Source: Persicaria tinctoria (taxonomy: Eukaryota; Streptophyta; Magnoliopsida; Caryophyllales; Polygonaceae). From it: DNA of 64,000 nucleotides. The number at the start of each line of letters is the position of its first letter. The stretch's first letter is position 1. Positions 21,153 to 33,200 of the stretch are shown here, in pieces. Under the pieces are notes generated by a model. That model saw nothing but the letters and a program-made list of their open reading frames with translations. It was not told the origin of the DNA and made no database searches. The DNA lies in contig JBANSL010000018.1 of the NCBI GenBank assembly GCA_037127255.1, positions 24,463,175-24,527,174 of the forward strand, given 5' to 3'. The position numbers and the translations under genes are program-made.

Positions 21153-23076
21153 GGGGGTGTTCAAATGCTCTCCTCATCTAAATCTGGGAGTCTGGTGGTG
21201 CGGCATTGGGGTGCGCCAAGCTCGTCGACTTCTTCTTCCATTTGCCTCCCACCTCTAGCTTGTATCTTGTTGATAATGCATATTTCATATAGGCATTATA
21301 GATAGTTCTTATTGCATTTAGATAGTGGTTTTGCTTATGTTTGAGTCTAGTTTCGTATATTGCTTGTGAAGTATTCGAGTTTGGAGTCTACACCTTTTTA
21401 GTGTTTATTCTACAGAATTACATTCCGACCTTGAAGGGACTTTGGAAGAGCTTAAGAGACATGTTTTAGAGCATATGGAGGCTAAGGAGGAAGCTAGAGA
21501 GGAGCAAGAAAGAACGACATTGGAGATTATTGAAGTCGATCGAGGGAATCCCACCACTGTAAGGGCGGCGCCCACCGCCATTTACATGGCACCCGTCGTG
21601 GGCCGGTTTCCAGCGATTGTGATTTTGGATCCAAAGACCATATTCCCTATTATTTTATTATTATTTCTATTAGGGTTTTGCCGACTCTTTGAAAGTCTTT
21701 ATTAGGTTTATTCAGTTCATTCACCAGTAGAGTAGGTGGTGACTATTGTGAGACTATGAACACCATTAGAGAGAGAGAGAGAGAGAGAATTGGCCTATGA
21801 GCTGCTAAACTCATAGTTTCGCCTCTAATTTGTAGTCATGGTTGTTTGGATTATGAGGATTTGATTCTATTTAGTTATTCATATTCATAGTTATCATCTT
21901 GTGCTTATTAATTATATTTGTGTTTCTTTCTATGATTGATCATCATGTTAGGAATTGCATCTTAGCTATGAATTTGTTATTGCGTTCTTGATAACAAACA
22001 AAGTATTGAAGTAGTGAAATTTCTTTGTCTTTGTAGTGGATGATTTCAATTTATCTATGTTGTGGATATGTCGATTAGGGTTGATTAGTGTTGTTCCGAT
22101 TTGTCTTAATTGCGTTGAATCAATATGTCAATTGGTTTGATTACTTGAGTCCTTAATGCTATTTTTTAGTGATATTAAATAAAGTGATTGTATCCCTGCG
22201 GATCTCTCAATTTTAGTCAAGTAGACATGTGTTTATGAATAATTGATAGATCAATCCTAGGACCAGGAATTCCAACCATTGTTAGAGAATTACAAGTGAA
22301 ATATTCTTTCTACTTTGTTATCAATCTACTTTACAATCATAAAGTTAGTTACTTTTACATCTCGATTGTTAGCTACGAATCATTGCTTTGTCATAAGAGT
22401 CCTTGTCAAGAGTTATTGAATAGAAAATCGCTTCTCCTTATGGGTTCGACTCCGGACTTAATTGCTATATTAGTAGTTGTTTGGTTTATCAAGTGATTGA
22501 TTGACTAATCTATTGGTTTTGTGTTTGAGTTTGGATTATATTACTATTTGGCAAAGGGCGAAAATGCCAACGACGTTCGTCCTGCACCACTCGTCTAGAT
22601 GTGTCCTTCCTTGTTGCTCCTAATCGGGTGGTTGGTGTCTCGTCCGGCGCTCGTCACCTCTGGTAATCTCCCCTGTGTCGGCCACTGCCTACCTCGTTGG
22701 TGGGGTTGGTGTTCAGCCATTGCCTGCATCTTCTGTTCCATTTACGCGGTGGCCTTGGGGCCTACGCATGTGGTCCTTCGGGACCAAGCTGGTGGCCCTT
22801 GACTGAAAAGGTTTTAACCAAATTTTCGAAAAGATTGAATAAATCCAGTGAGGGTTGAAAAATAATCTTAATAATATGAGTAATAATTTTTCCTCCTCGA
22901 AAATTCAGTTTGTTCTCAGAGCCTGAAAAGGTTTTACTTTTTCTCTTTATTTTCTTTCTATCGATTACTAATTTGACAAAACAAAGTAAGACAATGTCAT
23001 ATTTCACATTTTATATTTAATGTGGGATAATTTTTACAACTCTCAAGTCTCAATACACATATATATAAACTGCATG
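21153..23076. other. Spacer, possible LTR remnant
   Basis: No intact gene. The stretch 21800-22590 reads like the leader or LTR end of a Tat-type Gypsy element (TGGGTTCGACTCCGGACTTA at 22440-22459 and AAAATGCCAACGACG at 22560-22574), but I found no second copy in the window. A frame at 21442-21705 is not recognised. 22600-22800 is GC-richer and unassigned. Confidence 0.35.
21769..21788. repeat. (GA)n microsatellite
   Basis: An uninterrupted run of about ten GA units. Confidence 0.9.
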
Positions 23077-23720
23077 CACTACGCCAGATGGCCTTTCGGG
23101 CGACGGACCGAAGTCGTCGCCTGAAAGGCGTTTTTCGCCCTCTGACGACTCAGGCGACGAACTTCCGTCGCCTGAGTTGTTGTCGGGTGACTTTCATCCT
23201 TCCACCATTCAGTCGACGACCATCTGTATGTTCGTCGGCGGAGTTAGCTCAGGCGACGGAAAAAGTGTTCGTCGACTGATGATGTTGTCAGAGGCCAAGG
23301 GCAATCCAGGCCCGCCCATTAAGACTCAGGCGACGAGTTTAGTGTCATAAGTTCGTCGCCTGAGTCGGTCCATAGGGCTATGAAAGCATTCAGGCGACGG
23401 ACTTTTTTCTTTATGTGTCGTCGCCTAGATAGTTTCAGGAGACGGAAATTGAATTATTTTGTCTCCTGAGTCGGTCCATAGGGCTATGAAAGAATTCAGG
23501 CGACGGACTTTTCTCTTTATGTGTCGTCGCCTAGATAGTTTCAGGAGACGGAAATTGAATTATTTTGTCTCCTGAGTGTAGTCTAAGGATGCATTCTCAG
23601 CTGTATGTCCGTAGCTGGAGTGTTCAGGAGATGAAATTTTATATAAGTCTGTCGCCTGAATATGTTTAATTTTTTATTTTTTTTTAGTATAAGTTCGTCG
23701 CCTGAATTGTTTTGATTTTA
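23077..23720. repeat. Left subterminal repeat region of the CACTA element
   Basis: Roughly a dozen copies of TCAGGCGACGGA or its complement, with variants such as CAGGAGACGG, occur here. A 106-bp block is tandemly duplicated (23361-23466 and 23467-23572) with few differences. Confidence 0.85.
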
Positions 23721-24070
23721 AAAAAATAAAATTTAATAGGGCAGGTGCCCCCTGTTCGAATGTACCTTATAGCACATGTTGTGCTCCTGTCCTAAACTCT
23801 ATAAACAACAACACAAACAACATACTCAACAAAATACAAGCACAAGCAATTCATTCCATCACATTAAAAACCTTGTAATCCACCCTAAACCTTGTCCAAC
23901 ATACCAAAAGTATGTGACAAATATCCATCTTGAGCAACTTAAGAAAAAACTTCACAAAAAGTATACACAAATACTACAAATTCCATCCAACACAAGTTCT
24001 CTAAATGTTTCTCCAGAAAACCAAAGCCAAGTTTTAGTTAGAGGGATATGAGGAGGGCGTCCTTACCTAG

Positions 24071-25019
24071 CTATTTCGGATGGGGGGAGGGCTGACTGTC
24101 TGTTGGATGACCAGCGGAGTTGGTGGAGGGCTGAGGAGAAGCTGTGGCTGAAGGGACAGCCTGAGGACACACTACGGAGGTGACGGATGGTTGTGAGTTG
24201 GCCTGACCACTTAGCATGCCCATCATGAGCCTCTCGATGCTGGCCATACGCTCCTCCAGCTGCTCATTCTTGGTCTCGGTTAGGGTGGTTTTCTCACGCA
24301 GCCTTTCAATTTCAGCCTTCGCCTCCTCCAGCTCCTTGTCCCTCTCTGCAGCCCTTGCTGCCCATGGACCCCCTCTTTTCTTTGCAGGCCGCTCTCCAGC
24401 TGCACCCATTCCTTTTAAAAAAAGATTGAAAACATAATAAGTAAAATCAGTGGGATTGAACACATAATAAGAGTTGTAAGTAGAAAAAGATTGAAAACAT
24501 AAGTAAAATATTGTTATGAACTATAAGTAAAATCAGTCATGGAAATTGTAAGTAAGAATGAGCAGCTGGAGAATAAGAAAGTCATAAATAAAATCTTGTT
24601 ATGAAAACAAGATTGAAATCTTGATATGAATTATAACAAGATTGAAATTGTAAGTAAAATCAGTAATGGAAATTGTAAGTAAGGATTGAACACATAAATA
24701 AAATCTTGTTATGAAAACAAGATTGAAAACGTAAGTAAAATCTTGTAATGGAAATTGTAAAATCAGAAATTTAAACATAAGTAAAATCTTGATATGAATT
24801 ATAACAAGTAAAATATTTTTATGAACTTCTGAAAATTGTAAAACAATAATAAAATAAGTGGGATTGAACTATACCTCGAACTTTTGTTCCTTTTCTTTCC
24901 CCAAAGCAATCCAAGATGATCTGTGTTTGTTCTTCGACAGAGAGGGGTGGTATTTGGCTTGGGTCTTCTACTCCTTCTCCAACAGTGCAGACTTCATCAA
25001 GACGACGTTTCAATTTGGC
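24071..25019 (-). CDS. TnpA-like (Transposase_24-type) exons of the CACTA element
   Basis: Two exons can be joined by consensus splice sites. The first, 25019-24875, is entered through GTTTGTAG and left at GTATAG. It reads AKLKRRLDEVCTVGEG and continues to KGTKVRG. The second, 24411-24071, follows TTAAAAG and reads MGAAGERPAKKRGG, then a charged coiled coil (DKELEEAKAEIERLREK) and a Ser/Pro tail to the stop. The phase fits across the intron. The VRG-MG join, coiled coil and position are as in the C-terminal half of plant En/Spm second-gene proteins, which bind the subterminal repeats. The N-terminal DNA-binding part is missing or unrecognised, so the protein may be truncated. Confidence 0.6.
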
Positions 25020-25047
25020 CTACAAACACAGAAATTTATAAGTAAAA

Positions 25048-25049
<2 letters not shown>

Positions 25050-25087
<38 letters not shown>
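25050..25087. repeat. (AT)n microsatellite
   Basis: About 19 AT units inside an intron-like part of the CACTA element. The surrounding 25088-25410 is AT-rich with repeated AAGTAAAA words. Confidence 0.9.
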
Positions 25088-25089
<2 letters not shown>

Positions 25090-25417
25090 TAAAACACAGA
25101 AAGGAATGCATATATTGATTTCAAACCAGTAAAAGGAATATATAAGTAAAAGGAATATATATAAGTAAAACAAGTAAAACACAGAAAGAAATGCATTTTT
25201 GAACAGGATTTATAAGAAATGCAATAATATATAAGTAAAACCTAAGTACTTAGGAAACAGCCAAGCAAGCAAACTAAAAAAATCTAATAGTAGATAAGCA
25301 AGCAAAAATAAGCATCAGTCAAGCAAGCAAACAAATCTCATCGTAGATAAGCAAGAAAAAAAAATTCATAGCAAATAGATGAAATTGTGAGATGAATTTA
25401 ATCGATAAGTAGCATAC

Positions 25418-27791
25418 CTTTCTATTGGGTACATCCAGGTGTAATGTACTGGTCCAGTTTCTAACACTTGTTGCGGTAGGTGAACTAGAAGGTGTACCAT
25501 GATTGTGAAAAAGTGCGGGGGATAAATCATCTCCAGTCTGCAAAGAATCTGAACTATCTCATCCTCCATCTGGCGAACATCCTCCTTCCTCACCTCCCTA
25601 GCACACAATTTATGAAACCATTTCGCTAGCGCAACCAAAGTCTTGGCAACACCCAGCGGCAGGTATGCACGGACGACAATGGGAAGAAGACGCTGAAACA
25701 TAACATGAATGTCATGGGTCTTTAGGCCGTGGAACTTTCTCTCTGCAATTTTGACCTTGTTGTGCAAAGATCCAGCGTACCCATGGGGGTACTTTACTGC
25801 ACCGAACCATTCGAATATATCTGGTATGTCCTCCCGTTTTACCAGGAATGGCGCATGAGGGAGTGTTCCATCTCTCTTATGTGCCTGGCTTCTCCGCACC
25901 TCTCTCTGCTGCAATGCGGCTCGAGCTTTGGGACCATCCTTTATCTTCCCTTCTATGTTAAGAGTAGTGCCGATGATGTTGTCGAAGACGTTCTTCTCGA
26001 TGTGCATAACATCGAGTGCATGTCTGACTCTAATGTGACGCCAGTAAGGCAATCTCCATAACTCGGACTTGTTGGTCCAACACATTCTGTTAGTCACACT
26101 GTATGGGGCCTTGAAAGCAGGGTGCGAGCTGAGGACGGGGAAGTTGATCCTGTTGAGAAAGATGGAAACATAATGAGAAAGACATCGTCGAAACGTATGA
26201 AAAGGGAAAAGAGAGTGAAAAGAGAGTGAAATGCGAGGTAGTTCTCGTACCTATCGATCTGTGAAAGAATTTGCTCCCCGTTCCAAGCATAAGGGCGTGT
26301 TCTGTGTTCTTCGCTTCCATTGAATGCCATACCATCGGTTCGCCACGGGTGGTTTAGTGGAAGCCATCTACGGTGCCCATCATAAACCATTCTCCCTTGT
26401 TCATGCGTTGCAGAAGTACCGTCCAAGCAAATAGGGCAGGCTTTATACCCCTTCGTCGCAGCTCCAGCCAACATCCCCAAGCCAGGAAAGTCGCTTATAG
26501 TCCACAACACTGCTGCTTTCATCGTGAAAGTGGACCTTGAGTATCGATCAACAGTATATACTCCAGTCCCCCATAAGTGGCGAAGCTCATCGATCAACGG
26601 CTGCATGAACACACTAAGACACTTTCCTGGAGACTTTGGTCCCGGAATCAACAACGATAACATGTTGAATTCCTTCTTCATGCACAACGATGGAGGCAAG
26701 TTGTATGGCATCACTATGACAGGCCATGTGCTATGGAGGGTTGACTGATTCCCAAATGGATTGAATCCATCGGTTGCAAGTGCAAGTCTCACATTCCTCA
26801 CGTCTTCAGAGAAATGCGGGTAGGTTTTGTTGAATTCTTTCCATGCCTCACCATCTGATGGGTGTTTCAACCATTCTGCATCTCTCACCCGCTCACCATG
26901 CCATCGCATAGCCTTTGCAATGTTCGGCTCCATGAACAATCTCTTCAGTCTAGGGGTTAAGGGAAAGTACCGGAGAACCTTCCTGGGAACCTTGCCTCTC
27001 GTACCCTCCCTAGTACACCACCTAGGTGTGTTGCACTTGGGGCACGCTTCGAGATCTGCATATTGTTTGCGAAATAGCACACAATTATACTCACAAGAGT
27101 CGATCAGCTCGTACCCAAATGCAAGGTCCCTAATCACACTCTTCATCTTCGCTCCATTCGTAGGATGTTTATGTCCTTTCGGCAACATGCGAGCAATGTG
27201 TGCGCACATGGCGTCCATGCTCCTATCTGTCCAACCAAACTCTGACTTCATCTGCATTGCATCCAGACAGGCATCCAGAACAGTCATATCGTTGTTCTCA
27301 CACAATGGCATGTTTGCTGCCTCTACAAGCCTATTATATTTCTCGTAATCATCATCAACAACATATTGGAACGGAGGATCGTCGGGGACAGAGTGCGCCT
27401 CATATCCGGCATGAAACGGAAAAGCATCATGCAGAATGTTCATAGCAGGACCATCAACGGAGGAAGATGCCCCTTCCTCCATGATCTGCGTTCGTCGTTG
27501 CTCATTTGTCCTATCAACTGGGGCTTCGCCATGCTTGTCCCAAACAGTATAACTAGGCCACATTCTCATGTGGGCCAAATGACTGTGTATTTCATCTATT
27601 GGGTGCCATTCATTGTTGCGGCATCTCCGACACGAACATAGGAAATGAGTCATTCCATTCGCATTATCTCTAAGATTCTGCATAAAGAGAAATATTCCAT
27701 TTTGATACTCCCCATGAGCGTGAGGGAGTAGCATCCAACTTTTGTCTCCCATTATCGTCCTATCATTATCAATCCATTCATATGAATTCAT
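25418..27791 (-). CDS. CACTA transposase, TnpD type (tnp2)
   Basis: Exon 1 (27791-26251) and exon 2 (26149-25418) are joined by a 101-bp intron with GT and AG ends that keeps the frame. The start is the ATG at 27791. Near the N-terminus lies the transposase-associated domain (GDKSWMLLP, SCRRCRNN, YTVWDKHGE). The long tnp2 domain follows (YADLEACPKCNTPRWC, WPVIVMPYNLPPSLCMK, ISDFPGLGMLAG, KACPICLDG). Exon 2 holds HALDVMHIEKNVFDNIIGT and a DUF4218-type region up to YTWMYPIER. This protein cuts the element ends in the nucleus. Both exons are open throughout, about 758 codons. The usual C-terminal part after DUF4218 is not found, so a shortened product is likely. Confidence 0.85.
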
Positions 27792-28554
27792 CACATTCTA
27801 AAATGAAATTGCACATAAACAATCCATTCTCATCATCTATGTCATTCTACACCACATTCTAAAATAAAATTGAACATAAACAATCAATTCACATACACAA
27901 TCCATTCATACCTCAAACTCAATTTAAAATCAATTTCCAATCATAACGTTCTAAATTCCCTTTTCATCAAAAACTCAAATAAAAATTCCATTCTCATCAT
28001 CTATGTCATTCTACACCACATTCTAAAATAAAATTGAACATAAACAATCTATTCACATAAACAATCAATTCATAACACAAACTCAATTTAACCTCCATTT
28101 AACCTCAATTTCAACTCCATATATACATACACAACTCTTTCCCCTCATAAACTCCATTCAAACAACTTTTTTACCATCCAAACTCCATAAACAATCTATT
28201 CACATAAACAATCAATTCATAACACAAACTCAATTTAACCTCCATTTAACCTCAATTTCAACTCCATATATACATACACAACTCTTTCCCCTCATAAACT
28301 CCATTCAAACAACTTTTTTACCATCCAAACTCCATTAAAAAAGACAAGCTCATCATCAAATATCCAAACAAACAATGTATATGCATATATTCAACAAAAA
28401 AACAAAAAAAATTAAAATTTATACATACCTTCAATGGAGGTGTGAAATGGGGGAAGAGTTTTCGAGCCCTCTAGGGTTATTTTGGGAGAAAGGATGAAGA
28501 TGAGAATGATTTATTGTACAGTACAACCGATTTTAATTGTTTGTTACGGAAAAC
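27792..28554. repeat. AT-rich leader with a 147-bp perfect tandem duplication
   Basis: Upstream of the transposase start there is low-complexity AT-rich sequence. Positions 28040-28186 and 28187-28333 are two copies of a 147-bp unit that appear identical. A related partial copy lies further left (about 27840-28039). Confidence 0.85.
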
Positions 28555-29007
28555 ACATTCAGGCGACGGATATATATATAACTCCGTCTCCTGAGTGAAC
28601 AGTATTTAATATCCCCAACCAACCGGACTTTATTACTCTACTTTTGAAAAAGTCCAACGTTCAGACGACGAACCACAAGAACTTCCGTCGCTAAAAAGGC
28701 CCGAACAACGCTCAGGCGACGAACCACTAGTATTTCCGTCGCTACAAAGGCCCATTCTGACAGCCGTCATTCGGATACCTATTTGGGCGACCGATCTTGA
28801 GCAAAGGTCGTCGCCTGAATTTGTTCCGTCGCCTGAGTACAGTTCAGCCGACGAACATTGGGATTTTCTGGTCGGCTGAACATGGGTTGGAGGCGGTTTG
28901 GGCCTCCCAACGTTCAGGCGACGGGCCTTAGTAAGTTCGTCGCCCGAACCTGTTTCAGGCGACGAACCTTTTGAGTTCCGTCGAGCGAGACGCAATCTGG
29001 CGTAGTG
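28555..29007. repeat. Right subterminal repeat region of the CACTA element
   Basis: Multiple TTCAGGCGACGAA-type motifs in both orientations lead up to the 13-bp terminal inverted repeat. Confidence 0.85.
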
Positions 29008-29701
29008 ATGAATTCCCATATTAGGCTATATATATATACACAGGATGTGACCTCTTTTTGATGTAATTTATTGAGTTTCTTGATGCTTGTTGTTCCACTC
29101 TTCCTAATAATGCTCAAACCTGTTCCTATAAGTTATGTCCTATCAGCCTGTCTTATAGCACCAAAAAAGGGTTCCATCTCCATTACAAAATCTTGATCAA
29201 TTTAATTTTGTCTGAGGTAGCCCAGATTTTCACATGAAGAAAGATGCTCCTTATTAGTCCTTCCATGATTGATCGACACTTTCACACAACACTGAATCCC
29301 ACCTTCATTTTGGCCATTCCCCTCTTTATTGGCCCCCATCTATCTCTCAAATCTTTATGAATCTTGCCGAATCATCTCCTAAATCGATTGTCGAATCGTG
29401 TCATTCTATTGTATGTTTTGACGGTCTTCCGTCCGCCGACTTGTCTGCCATCGAGATTCAAGCATATCTGATCTCGAATTCTTACCTAGTAAAAAAAGGT
29501 ACAAAACAAGGCTAGAGAGAGATAGACGAAGTCTCATTTACATATCTATGATCTATCCCTTGGGAGTTTTGGAAGTGTTTTTGTGGGACACATACACTTG
29601 TTAAAACCGCGCTTATAGAGAGGGCGCCCCTACCTTGTCTTTTCGGGTGATACAACCTACTTCTTTTTCGCTATATATATGCCGAAGATACACATGCTGA
29701 A
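29008..29701. other. Upstream region of the zinc-finger gene
   Basis: No coding sequence recognised. A TATA-like run TATATATAT lies at 29672-29680, only about 22 bp before the ATG at 29702, which is unusually close. A tiny upstream frame (ATG CTG AAA TGA, 29694-29705) overlaps that ATG. Confidence 0.4.
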
Positions 29702-30256
29702 ATGAGCTGTAGTAAGATTATACATCTAATGGGAAACGGCTGTGTGGATGAGACCAAGTATGGAAGTTACGAGGATGGGATATCCTCGAACAACCATGCG
29801 ATCATAGCGAGCAGCTATGGTCATAAGCCATTGCTGGTTCCGATGAAAGTGTTCACGTGCAAATACTGCAGGAGGAGATTCCTCAACTCGAGAGCACTGG
29901 GCGGCCACCAAAACGCGCACAAGAAGGAGAGAACAATCTGGATGGCGGGCATGTCCAACCGCAGACCACTGGGGATGGAAGCTCATGGTGGTCCCAGTAC
30001 GCCAGTTCAAGTGGATTTAGGTCCTGCCAATACTAAACAAAGCTGCAGGAGACTCGATGAAGCATGGCGAAACCAAATGCGTATGGATGCTGCTTATCAA
30101 GATTTACGCTGGCCCGGGAGCTTTCTTGTGTGCTCCTCAGAAGTTATGGTGGCTAGTACTAATGGTAAGAGGATTACAGAAGCCTCCGACGCAAATGGCC
30201 CGGTGCTTTCTCTACAACCAGATCAGCAGGATTTAGATTTGGATCTTCATCTTTGA
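29702..30256 (+). CDS. Single C2H2 zinc-finger protein with EAR repression motif
   Basis: A 184-residue single-exon protein. One finger is present: Cys53, Cys56, His69, His73 (FTCKYCRRRF then ALGGHQNAH). It is the plant-type finger, but the usual QALGGH reads RALGGH. The C-terminus LDLDLHL (178-184) is an EAR motif that recruits TOPLESS-type co-repressors in this family. The protein is therefore probably a nuclear transcriptional repressor of the C1-1i group, whose known members act in trichome, floral and hormone development. Its target is unknown. The TATA run is so close that translation may instead start at Met10 (29729), which keeps all motifs. No stop or frameshift is seen. Confidence 0.85.
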   Translation: MSCSKIIHLMGNGCVDETKYGSYEDGISSNNHAIIASSYGHKPLLVPMKVFTCKYCRRRFLNSRALGGHQNAHKKERTIWMAGMSNRRPLGMEAHGGPSTPVQVDLGPANTKQSCRRLDEAWRNQMRMDAAYQDLRWPGSFLVCSSEVMVASTNGKRITEASDANGPVLSLQPDQQDLDLDLHL

Positions 30257-33200
30257 GAGTGATGTTGCATTGTAATGGATATGGAATGTTGCCAACCACT
30301 TGTGTTACTTTCATAAATGTTTTGACAGTAACATAGTTGATAAGTGGTCTTTTCCCATGTCTAAGATTCAGTTTATCTGTTAGGACCACCTTCATGTTAA
30401 ATAAGGACTTCTGAATTTAACATCTGGCTTTGTCAATGCCAAAAAAATAGCTTCAAGATCGCCATGAAAATCAACTGTGCCTATGTTATGAAAAGCAAAT
30501 ATACAGATCCCAAACTTTTTTTAGAAAAAATTAAAGGACTTGTGTTTATGTATCAACTTCAGCTTTGTATAGTAAATGCAAAAAATATGGACTGAGAGCA
30601 GCTGAAAATTTCAGGTGGTTCTTTTGCCCCTTTCGGAAGTCGAAAAGGTATTTGCAGATGAATCAATTTGATTCTGTCATTGGGATGCTATATATTTAAA
30701 TTGTTCTGATCATATCATTAGTTAAGCAACTAGTTGCACAACATTATTAAGATGCATTTCCCATTTTGTTGCCACCATTGTTTGTGTTGTGGTTAATTTG
30801 ATTGCTGCAACAAAATCATCCAAAAACAAACACATTCACCACCACAGTAAAGGCAACCAACAGTTGTTGTTCTACTTAAGAGTTTGCAGATGCTTTAGAA
30901 GACAACTACATCCCCTCCTCCAACCTGGTGTGGGACAGTCCATGCCTAAAAGATGGAAAAGACTCTCAAATGTCTATCTCCCAAACAGTTCTCTTTGCCT
31001 TTTAATGAATGCTGATTTGTGGTTTAATAATCAGTTCAACGCCGTCTCTTTTACGTAAAGGAAGTTTTTATACGCTTTCCGTTTCATATTACTTGTTGAA
31101 AATGCTAGTTTTATGCATCACCTACCAAAATATTCATGGTTGAATTGAAAAACTAGAGCTAATCAATTAGAAACAACAACAATATATAACAATCTGCCAC
31201 CAGAATTGCCAACTCAGCCCCAAGGGGTGGGTTAGGTGTGAAGAAGAACCCTAGCTCATCCCCTGGGGTTGGTTGGGCTGGTGTCAAGATAAATAACTTG
31301 AAACCATGTATTTCAGTAAAACATGAAAAAAGATGAGTACATTACCACTGTACTAGCTTCTAAACTAGTACAACTGTACAAGCTAGCTAAAAAAGAGTTG
31401 CATGGTTTTCTAAACAGCAAACTCAGCTTATGAAGTGAAGTGTCTACCAGCTATGAAAGTAAGTAAACTATAGGCTTTTTTAATGGAATATTGAGACTGA
31501 TCCAAAGCCTGCAAGGAACTCCACAAGAAGGCAAAACCTGTAAGACCTAGTTAAGTTTTCACAAGCTGCTGCTAGAGGGTATGTAGAGCAAGAACACTAG
31601 AGGCCCACAGTGATGTTGCAATTCCTTGTAGGACACCAGTACTGATTTGTTTTCCAGTGAATATTATTATCAGGATACAGCAAACCATGTCCTCCAGTTT
31701 CACTTCAGTTCAAACGCACTTTAATGCACAAACATAGTACTATTGATACTGTAGTCAGTACTGATTAGTAGTGATCCCAAGCTGCTCACATTAAATTATG
31801 ACCCAAATTATAGTGTGTTCTTACTTGCTTTCATACTCCAGCTAGATTTATCTGAGCATGGTGGTTGCCACAACCAATTGAATCACATATTACAGAAAGT
31901 ATTAACTAGGAATAAAAACATCTTTCTGCTAAAATATTCTCAAAATTATTAACTGTTCATCGCCCCTTGCCAAAAATTCAGAAAGACCATATAAGAACAG
32001 CTCTTATAACTTGCCTCCTAGAAAATCTTGCTTCCTTATACTTATCCAAGGGAAGGGTACTAAACTTCTTCAGGGTTAATATTCTTGTTCATCATCCATT
32101 GCCACCAGGAAAAGGATAAAGACATTGAAAAGATTGATTATCATCCAAAATGAAGTTCACATTCAGCAACAGGAAAATGTGAACTGACCTGATAATTATG
32201 AGGTTGCCTTGTCGACCCCAAAATGGAAATTACTAGGCTACCCTCTTTTTTTTCCTTCTCGAGTTCAAAGTACCCTTTAATTATTTCCGGTATAAATCAA
32301 CATCGAATATTGTTTAAAATTTTATAAACATATTGATAGAATATAAGAGGATAACATATAAAAAAAAAGTTTTAAAATTTTTCCAGTGTTGATTTGTAAT
32401 GTTGATTTCAATATAAACGTGGAACCCTGTAGGAAAGAGAGGTGGGTCTTAGGGGAAAAAAAATGGTTTACTCTTACACTTACATGACTCACCATTTTAG
32501 TTTGTTCGAGGAAAGCCAAAGTTGGCACATGAAAGATCCTCTTTTTAGATCTTTTTCAGGAAACTGGAGGGACACCTGGATCCCATCTTCCTCTGTCCGC
32601 TTCTAGCTAGGTGTATGGCCTCAATCTTGTCACTTAAACCGCTGCAGAAAATTCCAAAAGCCATCACATCAATTAAGGTCATGAATTCATAGACAAACCT
32701 TAGAGTACGGATCGAGTAGCAATGGCGTCCATCAAAATAATGTTTCAAAGGTTAATTATGAAGTAGCAGTGATTTCAGAGCTATCCACTCTCAGTGCCCA
32801 CATGGCTAAACAAGAAAGTAACTGGTACAGTAGTACTAATAGAACTCCCAAGTTAATTGTTTGGTTATAATCAGTTATAGATGATAAGGCCATAAAAGGG
32901 ATAATGTGTGTGTGTGTGTGTGCAGCATGAATTTGATTGATTGACTTGAAAGATAGAATAGTTAATACTGCTACCATAGCCATACAATTGGACGTCTATG
33001 GTGAGAAATTGAACACTGTTTGCAACAAAAGTTGAAGCTATGATTCACAATTGAATCCATTGAAGAAATCTGGAAGGAATTCATATTAACTACGAAAAAA
33101 CACTGAGGAACCCTAAATTGACGAATTCCAACAAAAGCTTGTGAGTTTGATTCATCAGATGTTCCTTTGGGGATTCTCCATCTCACTATTCCGTCCACTA

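Larger units (their letters stand above)
23077..29007 (-). mobile_element. CACTA (En/Spm) transposon, 5.9 kb
   Basis: It begins CACTACGCCAGAT and ends ATCTGGCGTAGTG, a perfect 13-bp inverted repeat. The 3-bp duplication ATG lies at 23074-23076 and 29008-29010. Both subterminal regions are packed with CAGGCGACGGA-type motifs in both orientations, the expected binding sites for the element's own regulatory protein. All coding exons lie on the minus strand: TnpD-type transposase first (27791 downward), TnpA-like exons last. Clean ends, intact target duplication and long open frames suggest a fairly recent insertion. Confidence 0.97.

Noticed and set aside
21442..21705. 87-codon frame with a charged start (Glu/Arg-rich)
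   Set aside because: The charged part is short and then runs into hydrophobic low-complexity sequence; it could be a retroelement remnant, but I cannot support a gene.
26524..27641. Several plus-strand frames of 74-173 codons
   Set aside because: They are antisense to the open CACTA transposase exons, which carry clear domains.
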